Of a stretch of 64,000 nt of DNA, positions 9,556 to 21,472 are shown one piece after another; within the stretch, counting starts at the first letter, position 1, and every line of letters starts with the position of its first letter. Both the position numbers and the translations under genes were made by a program. The notes beneath the pieces are model-generated. The model worked only from the letters and a program-made list of their open reading frames with translations, did not search any database and was not told the DNA's origin. The DNA lies in NCBI GenBank assembly GCA_026874595.1, contig CM049308.1, forward strand, positions 93,859,624 to 93,923,623. The letters are read 5' to 3'. The DNA is from Sipunculus nudus. Taxonomy: Eukaryota; Annelida; Sipuncula; Golfingiida; Sipunculidae.

Positions 9556-9613
9556 TGGTGGCAGCGGTGGGATTCGAACCCACGCCTCCGAAGAGACTGG
9601 TGCCTCAAACCAG
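9556..9613 (+). other. PBS extended into tRNA-Leu primer cDNA
   Basis: The first 18 bases are the normal PBS. The next 40 continue as the exact complement of a tRNA-Leu: T arm, Leu-type variable arm with TCTCTTCGGAGG, and the whole anticodon arm. On the tRNA strand the anticodon arm reads CTGGT-TTGAGGC-ACCAG, giving GAG at 34-36. The copy ends exactly after tRNA nucleotide 27, and Gypsy pol sequence begins. Total length matches CCA plus nucleotides 73-27 with an eight-base longer variable arm. The other two PBS copies leave tRNA identity after base 18-20. Confidence 0.85.
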
Positions 9614-10857
9614 TCAGCATCGACGTTCCTTTTTCCGGACCGATATTCTATTTTAAAGTTAAAGTTTGCTAATGCAGCCACCCACCTATGCCCTGTGGCA
9701 TCCAGTTTTGCGGTGGTTAACACATAGCAAAGGGGATTATTGTCAGTCTTGACAGTAAAATTGCCCCCATACAAGTAATCTTTGTATTTGTCAACAACCG
9801 CCCATTTTAAGGCCAGGAATTCTAGTTTGTGAACAGCATAATTCTGCTCAGATCTGTTTAGACTGTGGCTTGCATAAGCAATTGGTTTCAGTTTCGAATC
9901 GTGTTCCTGGTATAGAACCGCCCCTAAGCCAGATCTAGAAGCGTCTGTATGCAAAATAAAAGGCTTAGAAAAGTCTGCATACGCCAAAACTGGGGCTTTA
10001 CACAGGAGCTCTATCAGTTTCTCAAAGGAGGACTTTTGGTCTGGACCCCATACAAAAGGTGGTGCTTTGGATTTACGCTTCTTAGATGCAGGACTTATAC
10101 TAGAGCCTTCGCCTTTAAGGAGGTCATGGAGGGGCCTTGCGATTTGAGCAAAATTACGCACGAACTTTCGGTAAAAGCTGGCAAAGCCAAGGAAACGTCG
10201 GACTTCAGTTACGGAAGATGGAATGGGCCAGTTCTTCAAGGCTTCAATTTTAGTGGGGTCAGTTTGGATTCCTTTAGCCGAAACAACATGGCCAAGGTAA
10301 TTTACTTGTTTTTTGAACAAATGACATTTACTGGGTTTCAATTTCAATCCAGCCTCTTTCAGACGTTTAAAGACTGCCGTAAGTCGATCTAAGTGTTCTT
10401 GAAAGGTGGAACTGAACACTATAATATCGTCAAGATAGAGGAGACACTGAGACAGATGGAGATCACCCATTGTCTTTTGCATTAGGCGTTGGAACGTGGC
10501 GGGGGCGTTAATTAAACCGAACGGCATCGTATTCCATTCGAAAAACCCGAGAGGACCTGCAGTGAATGCGGTTTTAGGCTTATCCTCCTCCTCTACTTCA
10601 ACCTGCCAGTACCCCGCTTTCAAATCGAGAGAAGAGAAGTATTTACTCCCAACTAGCGAATCTAAGGTGTCATCTATACGTGGTAATGAGTAAGCATCAC
10701 GGACAGTTTTAGCATTAAGCTTGCGATAGTCTATGCAGAAGCGTAGCTTATCATCTGGCTTTCTGACTAGAACAATAGCTGACGAATATGGGCTGCAACT
10801 ATCTCTAATCACCCCCAATTCGAGCATTTCCCTTATGTGATCGCGCACCTCCTGATA
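9612..10857 (-). pseudogene. Antisense Gypsy pol fragment (RT and RNase H), near-identical to 4690-5933
   Basis: On the minus strand this encodes the pol segment from YQEVRDHI through RT (YLDD) to the RNase H end KRNVDAD. It matches the upstream pol protein at all but one residue (Arg to His in YASRSLNRS), so the copies are very recent relatives. It lacks gag, protease, the first RT residues and integrase. At its 3' end (left) it joins tRNA-Leu cDNA at shared AG. At its 5' end (right) it stops at a TATATATATATACACAC run. It is not a gene; it is a retro-inserted or strand-transferred fragment. Confidence 0.92.
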
Positions 10858-11430
10858 TATATATATATACACACTTCCAACATCAGTTTACTGGAAGAGT
10901 ATACTGCAGACATTCATTTTCAAACCTAGATATAGACCAGGTTTGGCTCGATTATAAATCGATTTTATAGAGAGCCCGAAATTAGTTAAACTTAGATGAG
11001 CTGGCAAAGCTACCTTAAAGAAAGCTTTGAACCCTATGGCTGACAGGCCGTAAATCATATGCCCGCCTGTGTGTGAGAGAGGAGTGTGATGATGAAGGGG
11101 GGGGGGATGAACCATGGGGAAAATGTTACCCCGTTCTATCAAATTTAATGTTGTCTGTGCTACTACCTGAATCATAACTTGATAACTTGTCCGATTATAC
11201 CCCGTTTTCAACAATTTATGCAGAAGTAAACAGTTCCACAATAAATTTAACTTATTATGTTCCCATTATATGAATAAATAGTTCAATGGAGCCGGAACAA
11301 ATTAGAGAGTTAGCAGTGCTTATGTTGAAATAATACCACTAATGTCTTGAACACACATAAAATGTAGAAATAACAGTGCATAAATCAATGAATTAAATTA
11401 TATCACACATCATCGGATCTGTGGTTTTAT
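10858..11430. other. No gene seen; short TA run and G homopolymer
   Basis: Starts with a TA/CA dinucleotide run (10856-10871) and contains a G tract near 11097-11107. A minus-strand open frame at 10888-11241 has no recognisable features. Confidence 0.45.
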
Positions 11431-14400
11431 ACTTTTCATATGAAGTGTCGGATATACGTTTTCGGTTAAATAATTAATCCTTATACAGACCATAATGATA
11501 CACTCAGTTTGCATTTAAGAAAGGACAAGGTAACTTGGGGTTTCATTTTTGTTTTCATATAAAGTATCAGATACATAGTCCACTTTAATGAAAACATTTA
11601 TTTTCAAGCAATTTATATCTGGGAAAATTTAAATAATTGCAATGTTTGCTTTGACGTTAGAAAAATAAGAAACCAACATTAAATGAAATTTGATTAATGC
11701 TCGAAAAACATAAAGAACGTGTTAGCATGCATATATGGAATATATATAAATACGCTCAATTGAATTTAAAAAAATCAAGGTTAATATGGACCTTATCCTT
11801 TAAGTTTTAGATACATATCTAACAGAAGAATAAATTTATTTTCATAAAATGTATATATGGACAAAGTAACATTAGAGCAATGTTTGCCTGGCGTTAGAAA
11901 ACAATGTTACATAGTATAATTAAATAAAATTCGAACAATAAACGGATAACGTTCGGAAAAGGTTAAAAATACACGGAATTAGCATTTAAAAGAAATGACA
12001 AGATAAGTTTTGGATTTCAATTTTTGATTTTTATGAAGTATCCAATACATTCCAAACCAGTGAATACATTTATTTTCGAGAAATATAAATATGGAAAACA
12101 TACGTTAAGGCAATGTTTGCTTGACGTTAGAAGATGTTATATAGTAATATTGAGTAACATTCAAACAATACTCAGATAACGTTTAGAAAAGGTTAGTATG
12201 GGTCAAAGTAAATACAGTCTACGACTAGGTAACTCTGGATTTTACTTTTGTTTTCATAAAGTATCAAAAACATTCGCAAATAAAGATTACATGTATTTTC
12301 AAGAGAGATATATATGTGGACAAAATAACATTGGAGCTATGTTGTCCTGGCGTCAGATAAAAATATTATTCCAACATTAAATCACATCTGATTGATGTTC
12401 GGGAAACATTAGGAAAATATTAGCCGATGGAAAAAAATAAATACGCTCAATTTCAAAGAAACCTCAGAATAAATTCGATCTTATCTTTGTTCTAATACTT
12501 TCATAAGAAAAGAATACATTTTCATGAAATGTATATATGGATATATATTAACATTAGAGCAATGTTTGTCTGGCGTTAGAAAAAAATGTTATATAGTAAT
12601 ATTAAATAACATCCGAACAATATTCAGACAACGTTCGGAAAAGGTTAGCAAAGTTCAAAGTAAAGACACACTGAATTTGCATTTAAAAGAAATGACAAGA
12701 TAATTATTGGATTTCATTTTTGTTTTTATGAAGTATCCAATACATTGCAAACCATTGAATACATTTATTTTCGAGAAATATTAATATGGACAAATTAACA
12801 TTAGAGTAATGTTTGCCTGGCGTTGGAAAAAGTGTTATATTTAATAACATTCGAAAAATAGTCGGATAACGTTCGGAAAATGTTAGCAAAGGTCGAAGTA
12901 AAAATAGACTGAATTTGCATGTTAAAGAAATTACAAGATAAATTTTGGATTTAATTTTTGTTTTCACGAAGTATCAAATACATAAAAAACCAGCGAATAC
13001 ATTTATTTTCGAGAAATATAAATATGGACAACATAAGTTAGGGCGATGTTTGCTTGACGTTAGAAAAAAGTTTTATAGTAATATTGAGTAACATTCGAAC
13101 ATTAGTCAGATAACGTTTGGAAAAGGTTAGTATGGGTCAAAGTAAATACAGACTATACGACAAGGTAACTGTGGATTTTACTTTTGTTTTCATAAAGTAT
13201 CAAATACATTCGCAAATAAAGAATACGTTTATTTTCATGAGATGTATATATGGACAAAATAACATTGGAGCAATGTTGTCCTGGCGTCCGATACAAATAT
13301 TTCCCCAATATTAAATAACATATGATTAATGTTCGAAAAACGTTAGGAAAATAGTAGCGTATGGAAAAATATAAATACGCACAATTTCAAGGAAAACCTC
13401 AGAGTAACTGTGATCTTATCTATTTTCTAATAAGTTTTAGATACATTCCTAACAAAAGAATAAATTTATTTTCATGAAATGTATATATGGATATAATAAC
13501 ATTAGAGCAATGTTTGCCTGGCGTTAGAAAAAAAGGTTATATAGTAATATTGAATAACATTCGAACAATAGTCGGATAACTTTCGGAAAAGGTTAGCAAA
13601 AGTCAAAGTAAAAATACACTATATTTGCATTTAAAAGAAATTCCAGATAAATTTTGGATTTCATGTTTTATTTTCATGAAGTATTAAATACATTAAAAAC
13701 CAGTTAATACATTTATTTTCGAGAACTATAAATATGGAAATCATACGTTAGGGCGATGTTTGCTTGACGTTAGACAAATGTTTTATAGTAATATTGAGTA
13801 ACATTCGAACAATAGTCAGATAACGTTTGGAAAAGGTTAGTATGGGTCAAAGTAAATACAGACTACGACAAGGTAACTCTGGATTTTACTTTTGTTTTCA
13901 TAAAGTATCAAATACATTCGCAAATAAAGAATACGTTTATTTTCAAGAGATGTATATATGGACAAAATAACATTGGAGCAATGTTGTCCTGGCGTCCGAT
14001 ACAAATATTTCCCCAATATTAAATAACATATGATTAATGTTCGAAAAACGTTAGGAAAATATTAGCGTATGGAAAAATATAAATACGCACAATTTCAAGG
14101 AAAACCTCAGAGTAACTGTGATCTTATCTATTTTCTAATAAGTTTAAGATACATTCCTAACAAAAGACTAAATTTATTTTCATGAAATGTATAAATGGAT
14201 ATAATAACATTAGAGCAATGTTTGCCTGGCGTTAGAAAAAAAGGTTATATAGTAATATTGAATAACATTCGAACAATAGTCGGATAACGTTCGGAAAAGG
14301 TTAGCAAAAGTCAAAGTAATAATACACTATATTTGCATTTAAAAGAAATTCAAGATAAATTTTGGATTTCATGTTTTATTTTCATGAAGTATTAAATACA

Positions 14401-15870
14401 TTAAAAACCAGTTAATACATTTATTTTCGAGAAATATAAATATGGAAAACATACGTTAAGGCGATGTTTGCTTGACGTTAGACAAATGTTTTATAGTAAT
14501 ATTGAGTAACATTCGAACAATAGTCAGATAACGTTTGGAAAAGGTTAGTATGGGTCAAAGTAAATACAGACTACGACAAGGTAACTCTGGATTTTACTTT
14601 TGTTTTCATAAAGTATCAAATACATTCGCAAATAAAGAATACGTTTATTTTCATGAGATGTATATATGGACAAAATAACATTGGAGCAATGTTGTCCTGG
14701 CGTCCGATACAAATATTTCCCCAATATTAAATAACATCTGATTAATGTTCGAAAAACGTTAGGAAAATATTAGCGTATGGAAAAATATAAATACGCACAA
14801 TTTCAAGGAAAACCTCAGAGTAACTGTGATCTTGTCTATTTTCTAATAAGTTTAAGATACATTCCTAACAAAAGAATGAATTTATTTTCATGAAATGTAT
14901 AAAAGGATATAATAACATTAGAGCAATGTTTGCCTGGCGTTAGAAAAAAAGGTTATATAGTAATATTGAATAACATTCGAACAATAGTCGGATAACGTTC
15001 GGAAAAGGTTAGCAAAAGTCAAAGTAAAAATACACTATATTTGCATTTAAAAGAAATTCAAGATAAATCTTGGATTTCATGTTTTATTTTCATGAAGTAT
15101 TAAATACATTAAAAACCAGTTAATACATTTATTTTCGAGAAATATAAATATGGAAAACATACGTTAAGGCGATGTTTGCTTGACGTTAGACAAATGTTTT
15201 ATAGTAATATTGAGTAACATTCGAACAATAGTCAGATAACGTTTGGAAAAGGTTAGTATGGGTCAAAGTAAATACAGACTACGACAAGGTAACTCTGGAT
15301 ATTACTTTTGTTTTCATAAAGTATCAAACACATTCGCAAATAAAGAATACGTTTATTTTCAAGAGATGCATATATGGACAAAATAACATTGGAGCAATGT
15401 TGTCCTGGCGTCCGATACAAATATTTCCCCAATATTAAATAACATCTGATTAATGTTCGAAAAACGATAGGAAAATATTAGCGTATGGAAAAATATAAAT
15501 ACGCACAATTTCAAGGAAAACCTCAGAGTAACTGTGATCTTATCTATTTTCTAATAAGTTTTAGATACATTCCTAACAAAAGAATACATTTATTTTCATG
15601 AAATATATATACGGATATATTAACATTAGGGCAATGTTTGCCTGGCGTTAGAATAAAAGGTTATATAGTAATATTGAACAACATTCGAACAATAGTCGAA
15701 TAACGTTCGTTAGGGAAACGTTATCCAAATATTATATAACATTCGACAAAACGTTCGGAAAACGTCCAGAAACTGTTAGCATAAGGTCAAAGAAAAGGCA
15801 CGCTCAATTTGTATTTGAAAGAAACCTCAAGGTTACTTTGGATCTGATATTTTTTATACTGGGTATCGGT
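11430..15870. repeat. Satellite array: ~235 bp monomers in a 708 bp higher-order repeat
   Basis: About 18 diverged monomers of 222-247 bp each carry a core like CAATGTTTGCCTGGCGTTAG and runs such as AACGTTCGGAAAAGGTTAG. From about 13131 the array is organised in trimers: the marker TATGGGTCAAAG recurs at 13131, 13841, 14549 and 15257 (spacing 710, 708, 708), and trimers are nearly identical while monomers within a trimer differ clearly. The interval before it (12197 to 13131, 934 bp) holds four monomers. Edges are degenerate, as expected for satellite margins. Open frames in it are by-products of the repeat. Confidence 0.9.
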
Positions 15871-16473
15871 TGCTTTTCCAACTGAATATACCCCTCTTAA
15901 ATCATAACTCTTCACCGTAATTCGGTAATCATTGATTCGCAAGAGAATTAATAGCTAGTTTTTTTTACTACGGGAATAAACGAAAATAAAGATAAATATA
16001 AGCTGATTGAAATATTCACAACGCATAATTTACGTGTTTAAATTGCCAGTGAATATAAATTCTTTAAATAAGTTTGTACAACGTTTTCCCCACCTATAAA
16101 AATAAAGTGTCTTTCAAAACCATCTGACAACCATTAAGCATTGCTCACCAAACGTTGCCTCGATGTTGTGAAAAAATTTTAGTGAAACTAGACGAAGGGC
16201 AAATTATTACATTAAATAACATTATATAATATTTGAATAGGAAAAATATGACGATATATATTATTCTAAACTGAAATTAAAGAAAACTTTCACGTGATAT
16301 TTATATTTCCATACGACATTGGGAAAATGTTTCTGTAAGGTAAAATACTAAACGTTTTTCCCATAACGTCTATACACCATCCGCCGCTTCCCTTTTGCAG
16401 CCTGTTCATGTTGCTACAACGTTGTGACACTGTAATGTTGTAGCATAACTTTCTGTCAACTTTATCATGAAAG
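15871..16473. other. AT-rich flank of satellite, no gene seen
   Basis: Scattered AACGTT-containing pieces resemble diffuse satellite remnants; nothing else is recognisable. Confidence 0.4.
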
Positions 16474-16960
16474 TTGCGGAAACGTTATGTGTTAGCTGGG
16501 TGTTCATATACATGCACAAAGAAAATAAAACTTCAGGTTTTTCAGTATAAACTCATTCATAGGATTATTACTCACAACAAATGGTTACACACAATGAATA
16601 TAATTGATTCAGCTTTATGCAAATATTGTAAAATTAATGAGGAAAACTTAATTCATAAATTCACGACATGCAAAGAAGTAAAAGCTTTCTGGGATATTTT
16701 CACAACTTGGTGGAATGGTATATTTTTAACATCTCACAGGTTTGAAGTGAAAGACAAAATATTTGGTATCTTCTATAATTTTAACGAAAAACAACCTAAT
16801 TATTGCACGTTGTAGGCTAGATACTATATCCATCATATCAAATGTATGGAGGACAATCTTTCTTTCTTCAGATTTAAGATAAAGCTTCTCAGAGATTTAA
16901 AAATAGAGAGATATAGGTCCGTAAATTCGAATTCAGTTGATGACATTAAATGAAAAAAGT
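16474..16960 (+). pseudogene. LINE retrotransposon relic, C-terminal part of ORF2
   Basis: The open part (16474-16815) encodes LQVFQYKLIHRIITHNKWLH, then ALCKYCKINEENLIHKFTTC and AFWDIFTTWW. This is the post-RT zinc-finger-like region (zf-RVT type, CxxC...H...C) of LINE reverse transcriptases. A frame change at about 16812 is followed by LARYYIHHIKCMEDN and LLRDLKIERYRS, the usual continuation of that region, so the copy is frameshifted. No RT catalytic core or endonuclease remains upstream. An A run just before the duplication boundary (about 17147-17156) may be the element's tail. Confidence 0.75.
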
Positions 16961-17561
16961 TAATCACTGCAATAGAAAACCAGCAGTGATGCACATAAAA
17001 ACACTTTTATCAACAGATAAACGTCTCTCAAGCAACATGGTTATGTTGATTCCCTATTATTATAATATGGTTTTAAACAGTAATGATATTACTTGAACCC
17101 ATAACTGTACTCTATATTTTGTGAAAATATTTAAGTATGCCGGACACAAAAAAAAATTTGCTAGGGGTAAAAGGAGAGGAGGCACTTTATTTCACATTTA
17201 TCCATGGCTTACTAACAGAACAAGGAATAGTGATATTTTCATAAAAAAAAAACCCTTATGGTGTATGATCACGTTGAGTGGTTGAAAACTTAATGATTAT
17301 CACATATACATTTGAATGGACTACATGAAAGATGTGGGAGTCTGTCATGATCCCGTTTTTCCTATTATATTTAAGTATCTCAAATATGGGACTGTAATAT
17401 GCATAAATAAATACCCACTGGGACAGTAACAATGTTGAATATATAGAATAATGTAGTGAATGCAGGGTTCCGTGGGGGTCAGTCACACTGCAGGTGTAGG
17501 GGTTAGCTGCGTATCTCACTTACGTAAGCGGGATTTGTCCGCTGGCCTGTAACAGCGATGT

Positions 17562-18013
17562 AGGTCAAGCAAACGTATTCCAAATCTCATTATATTATCA
17601 TATAACATAATTGCCTATGAAAAAATGTTAATATAGATTTTACATTAAATGAGCCCAATTCCTGCAGGAAAAACATTCTATTTTTCCACTAAAAACATGA
17701 GGTTGTGTGATTTGTTCAAAAACTATGGGCACATCTATGAGCACTGTCAAATCGGCAGTGACATCACACACTGGGAAACCCCCTGTGACTAAAAATTCTA
17801 GATCTCAGTAAAAGCACAGTATTTCCGCCTCTGTCAGTCCCAAATTTTCAGCAGAGAATAAAAACAACATGTATTACTAGATCTGAGTTGTTGATAAAAT
17901 TCAGTCCATGATGTCACACGTGTACCAGCCAATCAAATCAGGGCAAAGTCTGGGATCTGGATGAAATCCTCCCATCACACAACAAACGCACGTGGAATAG
18001 GTTTACTTAACCT
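17562..18013 (+). mobile_element. MITE, copy 1 (tandem pair in LTR)
   Basis: Non-coding ~452 bp element with imperfect 13 bp terminal inverted repeats: AGGTCAAGCAAAC at the left and the complement of AGGTTAAGTAAAC at the right. It is joined to copy 2 by two or three bases. The intact LTR at 22800 shows the empty sequence GCGATGTAGCGC. Confidence 0.85.
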
Positions 18014-18015
18014 TC

Positions 18016-18473
18016 AGGTCAAGCAAACGTATTCCAAATCTCATTATATTATCATATAACATAATTGCCTATGAAAAAAATATTAATATAGATTTTACAT
18101 TAAATGAGCCCAATTCCTGCAGGAAAAACATTTTTTCTATCTATTTTTTCCACTAAAAACATGAGGTTGTGTGATTTGTTCAAAAACTATGGGCACATCT
18201 ATGAGCACTGTCAAATCGACAGTGACGTCACTGGGAAACCCCCTGTGACTAAAAATTCTAGATCTCAGTAAAAGCACAGTATTTCCGCCTCTGTCAGTCC
18301 CAAATTTTCAGCAGAGAATAAAAACAACATGTATTACTAGATCTGAGTTGTTGATAAAATTCAGTCCATGATGTCACACGTGTACCAGCCAATCAAATCA
18401 GGGCAAAGTCTGGGATCTGGATGAAATCCTCCCATCACACAACAAACGCACGTGGAATAGGTTTACTTAACCT
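18016..18473 (+). mobile_element. MITE, copy 2 (tandem pair in LTR)
   Basis: Near-identical to copy 1, apart from a short indel in the T-rich stretch and loss of a few bases. Flanks TGTA on both sides of the pair suggest a short target duplication. Confidence 0.85.
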
Positions 18474-19048
18474 GTAGCGCTGGGCGATAACCGCCCGTGC
18501 AGGGCTGACCATGCGGATACCGTTCGGACGGTAACCGTCGTCCTTTAGCCTGTAAGTAGAGCTCGCGCAGAGCGTGTAAAATCAGTGTGAAGTGTTGCTC
18601 TGTCTGTTCTCAGGGTGGTCAGCTCTCGTGTCAGCCTTAGAAGTGATATGTTCACTTGCCATTGGGATTCTATCCTGGAATATTCACATTTACTTTTGGA
18701 TTACCTATACTGCATAGGAGTATATATAATTGGATGACTCTACCAACCTACGTTTACGGGGATTATAATTGTTTAGGATATTGTGCGTAGCGGAATGAGA
18801 CCACGCCCCCGGCTTCGCCTGCAACGGAGTGAGAGAGCGCCTCACCATCTTCTTTTGCCATCTGTAAGTTATTACTAAGTTGTATTAAAACCTGAATCAT
18901 GTACTGCTGCTTATTTCATTTGTGAATGCATGCGACTTAGAGTGTCAAGTGCAGATACAACAACCCGAGCCGTTAGGACTTAAATAAACTAACCCGAACT
19001 CACGTGTACACCCCCTCCCCCCCCCCCCCCCCGATGTTACAGATATTT

Positions 19049-19066
19049 TGGCGCCCAACGCGGGGC
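19049..19066 (+). other. Primer-binding site, tRNA-Lys type
   Basis: TGGCGCCCAACGCGGGGC differs at one base from the classical complement of the tRNA-Lys(CUU) 3' end. It lies 7 bases after the LTR end TTACA. Confidence 0.75.
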
Positions 19067-19629
19067 TCGGGAAATTTATTAGACATTATTTGAATTAGGT
19101 AGGAAAGTTAATAGGTTCTACTGATAACAAATGGTTTTGTTTATACGGAAAAAAAATCCTATTGAGCATATTTTGGCACGTAGATACAGATAAACAGTAG
19201 TGGATAATTCTAGTTTACTGGGGATATTCTTACTTCTGACCATGACCCTGTTCCGTACACCGAGGTTGAGCTTAGTTGATGAACAGGAGCATAGAGTGGC
19301 GGTTACAGCTGAATATCGTCCACCAGAGCCACCCATAAGGTCATCATATACGGACACTATGACAGAGCCGGATGAGCGCCAGCCAGCCCACTACAGCATG
19401 ACAAGCATGGCCAACCATAGTCGACCGGAGAGACGAACTACCTTTGATCCAGCAGTAATTAACACTTAACCGAGATCAACCTGGCTTGAGAGAAATCCAA
19501 CCGCACCTCAACCGGAAACAACACCGATGAATCACCCAGCAGCGCCACCTATGAGGTAATCAGTCTTCGAGAGAACGACGCAGCATGATCCTCGTATCCG
19601 CCTAAATCAGAGTGGAACGGGTGAAGTGA

Positions 19630-20250
19630 GGCATATTAGCATGGATGTCTGCAGCCAAATGGTGTATGTAGGTTGCGCCAACTACCACAAAATCCAGAAA
19701 GCCATCCAAGTTGTATACATATGCAAAATTTGAGGCAGATAAGTAAAAACCACTATATGTTTATGAGTGATTTTAGCCCGTGGCAGACAAACAGATGGAC
19801 GCTGTGCAAAAATGGTTGAAGGTGGCGCCACCAGTTTTGCGTATGATAAAGAGCTATGTGAGAACTATACACATGCAAAACTTTGGCCCAATCGGTCAAA
19901 CGGTTCCCGAGATATGAGCTTAGATGTCTGCTGCATAAACTAGAATGCAGGTGGCGCCACCTGTCATAAAATCAAGAGAGCTGTCGGGGATGTATAAACC
20001 TGCAAAATTTTAGGCAGATATGTCAAACCACTGCCGAGATATGAGTGATTTTATCCTATGGCAGACGAACAGATGGACAGTGCAAACATGGTTGCAGGTG
20101 GCGCCACCATTTCTTGTGTATGTTATAAAGCTCTCCAAGGGCTACATTTGTGCAAAAAAATTTTCCTGATCCGTCAAACGGTTCCCGAGATATGTGGGTT
20201 TATGTGTGGAAACAGACGCACAAACGGACGCAGAGCGCAGAGGAAAGGTA
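19630..20250. repeat. GGTGGCGCCACC tandem repeat block inside the Gypsy relic
   Basis: About four diverged units containing ATGCAAAATTT, AGGCAGATA, CGAGATATGAG, then AGGTGGCGCCACC. The same unit occurs at 35985-36350, 58600-58922 and 63503-64000. Confidence 0.75.
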
Positions 20251-20879
20251 AGAGGTCAAAACAAAATCGGGGCGCAGCAGTTCACATGTGACCCGTACAT
20301 AATCCCGGGTTTCGTAAAATTCCGCCCAGCGGTTACGGAGGAGTTCTCCGGACACCTACGCGGCGGCGGCGGCGGCGGCGTGCAGCTGAAAACATAGTAT
20401 CCGCAAAACTCTGTTTTGGCGGATACAATAATTACAGTGGATTTACCATTTAAATAAGATATCCATTAAAGACAACCCTTGTACAATTGCAAGCAGCGAA
20501 CGGTCAGCGATTACATATTACTAGGACAGCACAGCTAGGACCAACTTGGCGAATCAGTTTATGAACAACCATGTTTAGTTTGTAATCTACCCAATCTTGA
20601 TGGAACAATAGGGTCAGACTGCTACAGAGAAGAGGGCTGATTTAAATCTCTACACCACATGGGATACTGAAACTCTCAGACCAAATCGTCAAGTAATATC
20701 ACCGCATAAATTCGCACATCTGCCCCTAGTCTCAGAAACCACAGAAGTAGAAGCGATGACTGAAGATTACGTACTGTGTTCCGTCAAAGAGACTCAAGAA
20801 CCAGATCCAGAATCTATTTGTATTGTTGAGCTTACTTCCGATTTCAAGAGAGACGGCTAACGCCACCTGGATGATAGAA

Positions 20880-21472
20880 TTGAAGACTACACCATGGACC
20901 GAAGAAGAACTGGTCAGCCTCCAAAAAGAAGATCCAAATACCCAAACCGTAACAAACAGACTATCGGATTCTCGACAGCGACCGCTTTGGTAAACAGTGA
21001 GTTGTGAGAACTGAGATGTTAAATTCTGTGGCTGCAGTGGGACACCCTAAAGTGTCGAGACGAGTTGCTGTAGCGAGTACTACCGCTAAAGCCTCATGAG
21101 TCCACTTGGCTACTAGGTGCGGCCAAACAACCGAGGGGGTAGATAATGCATAAGCTTCATGGAACGGAGCTGGGAGGCCACCTTGGGTTCAGGAATACTC
21201 TAGTAAAATTCGACAGAGGTGATACTGGCCCGAACAACGCGAAGAAATTGCGCGTTGGTGTCAAAAACGTAAAGAGAGTGCTGGATCTAGGCGGAGCAAA
21301 GCGAAGTTGCAGCAACGCAAGTTGGGGCATGTCTTCGAAGGTGCACATAGATATTCTAGATAGACTCCCGATAAAGAAGGTTAGTGACCGCTATATTGTA
21401 GTCCTGGCTGACTACTTCAGCAATCGGATCGAGGTATATTTGCACAGCGCAAGCGGTAGAAAGTTCATTTGA
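20880..21472 (+). pseudogene. Gypsy pol remnant: RT-integrase linker and integrase N-terminal half
   Basis: A readable stretch near 20895-21000 gives TPWTEEELVSLQKEDPN, the linker typical of Gypsy before integrase. 21146-21472 gives LHGTELGGHLGFRNTL (HHCC finger helix) and then VHIDILDRLP and YIVVLADYFSNRIEVY, the first catalytic Asp region. The second Asp and the Glu are lost, and frames are broken between the two parts. Confidence 0.75.

Larger units (their letters stand above)
17452..19041 (+). repeat. 5' LTR of decayed Gypsy element, interrupted by MITE dimer
   Basis: Without the 912 bp MITE pair the LTR is about 678 bp. It shares with the 3' LTR the block GCGCTGGGCGATAACC (after the MITE) and the ending near CCGAGCCGT. 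It ends TTACA after a C homopolymer (about 19014-19032). Confidence 0.8.

Noticed and set aside
9560..9613. A minus-strand tRNA-Leu gene
   Set aside because: Only nucleotides 27-76 are present; the D arm and acceptor 5' strand are replaced by Gypsy sequence, so it cannot fold as a tRNA.
8839..9672. 277-residue open frame with three internal protein repeats
   Set aside because: It runs through LTRs, primer sites and tRNA cDNA; its repeats are the 270 bp LTR period (divisible by three), not a protein design.
12198..13314. Similar 60-65 residue frames beginning MGQSKY in the satellite
   Set aside because: Frames are not maintained in other trimers and have no start or splice context; they mirror the satellite sequence.
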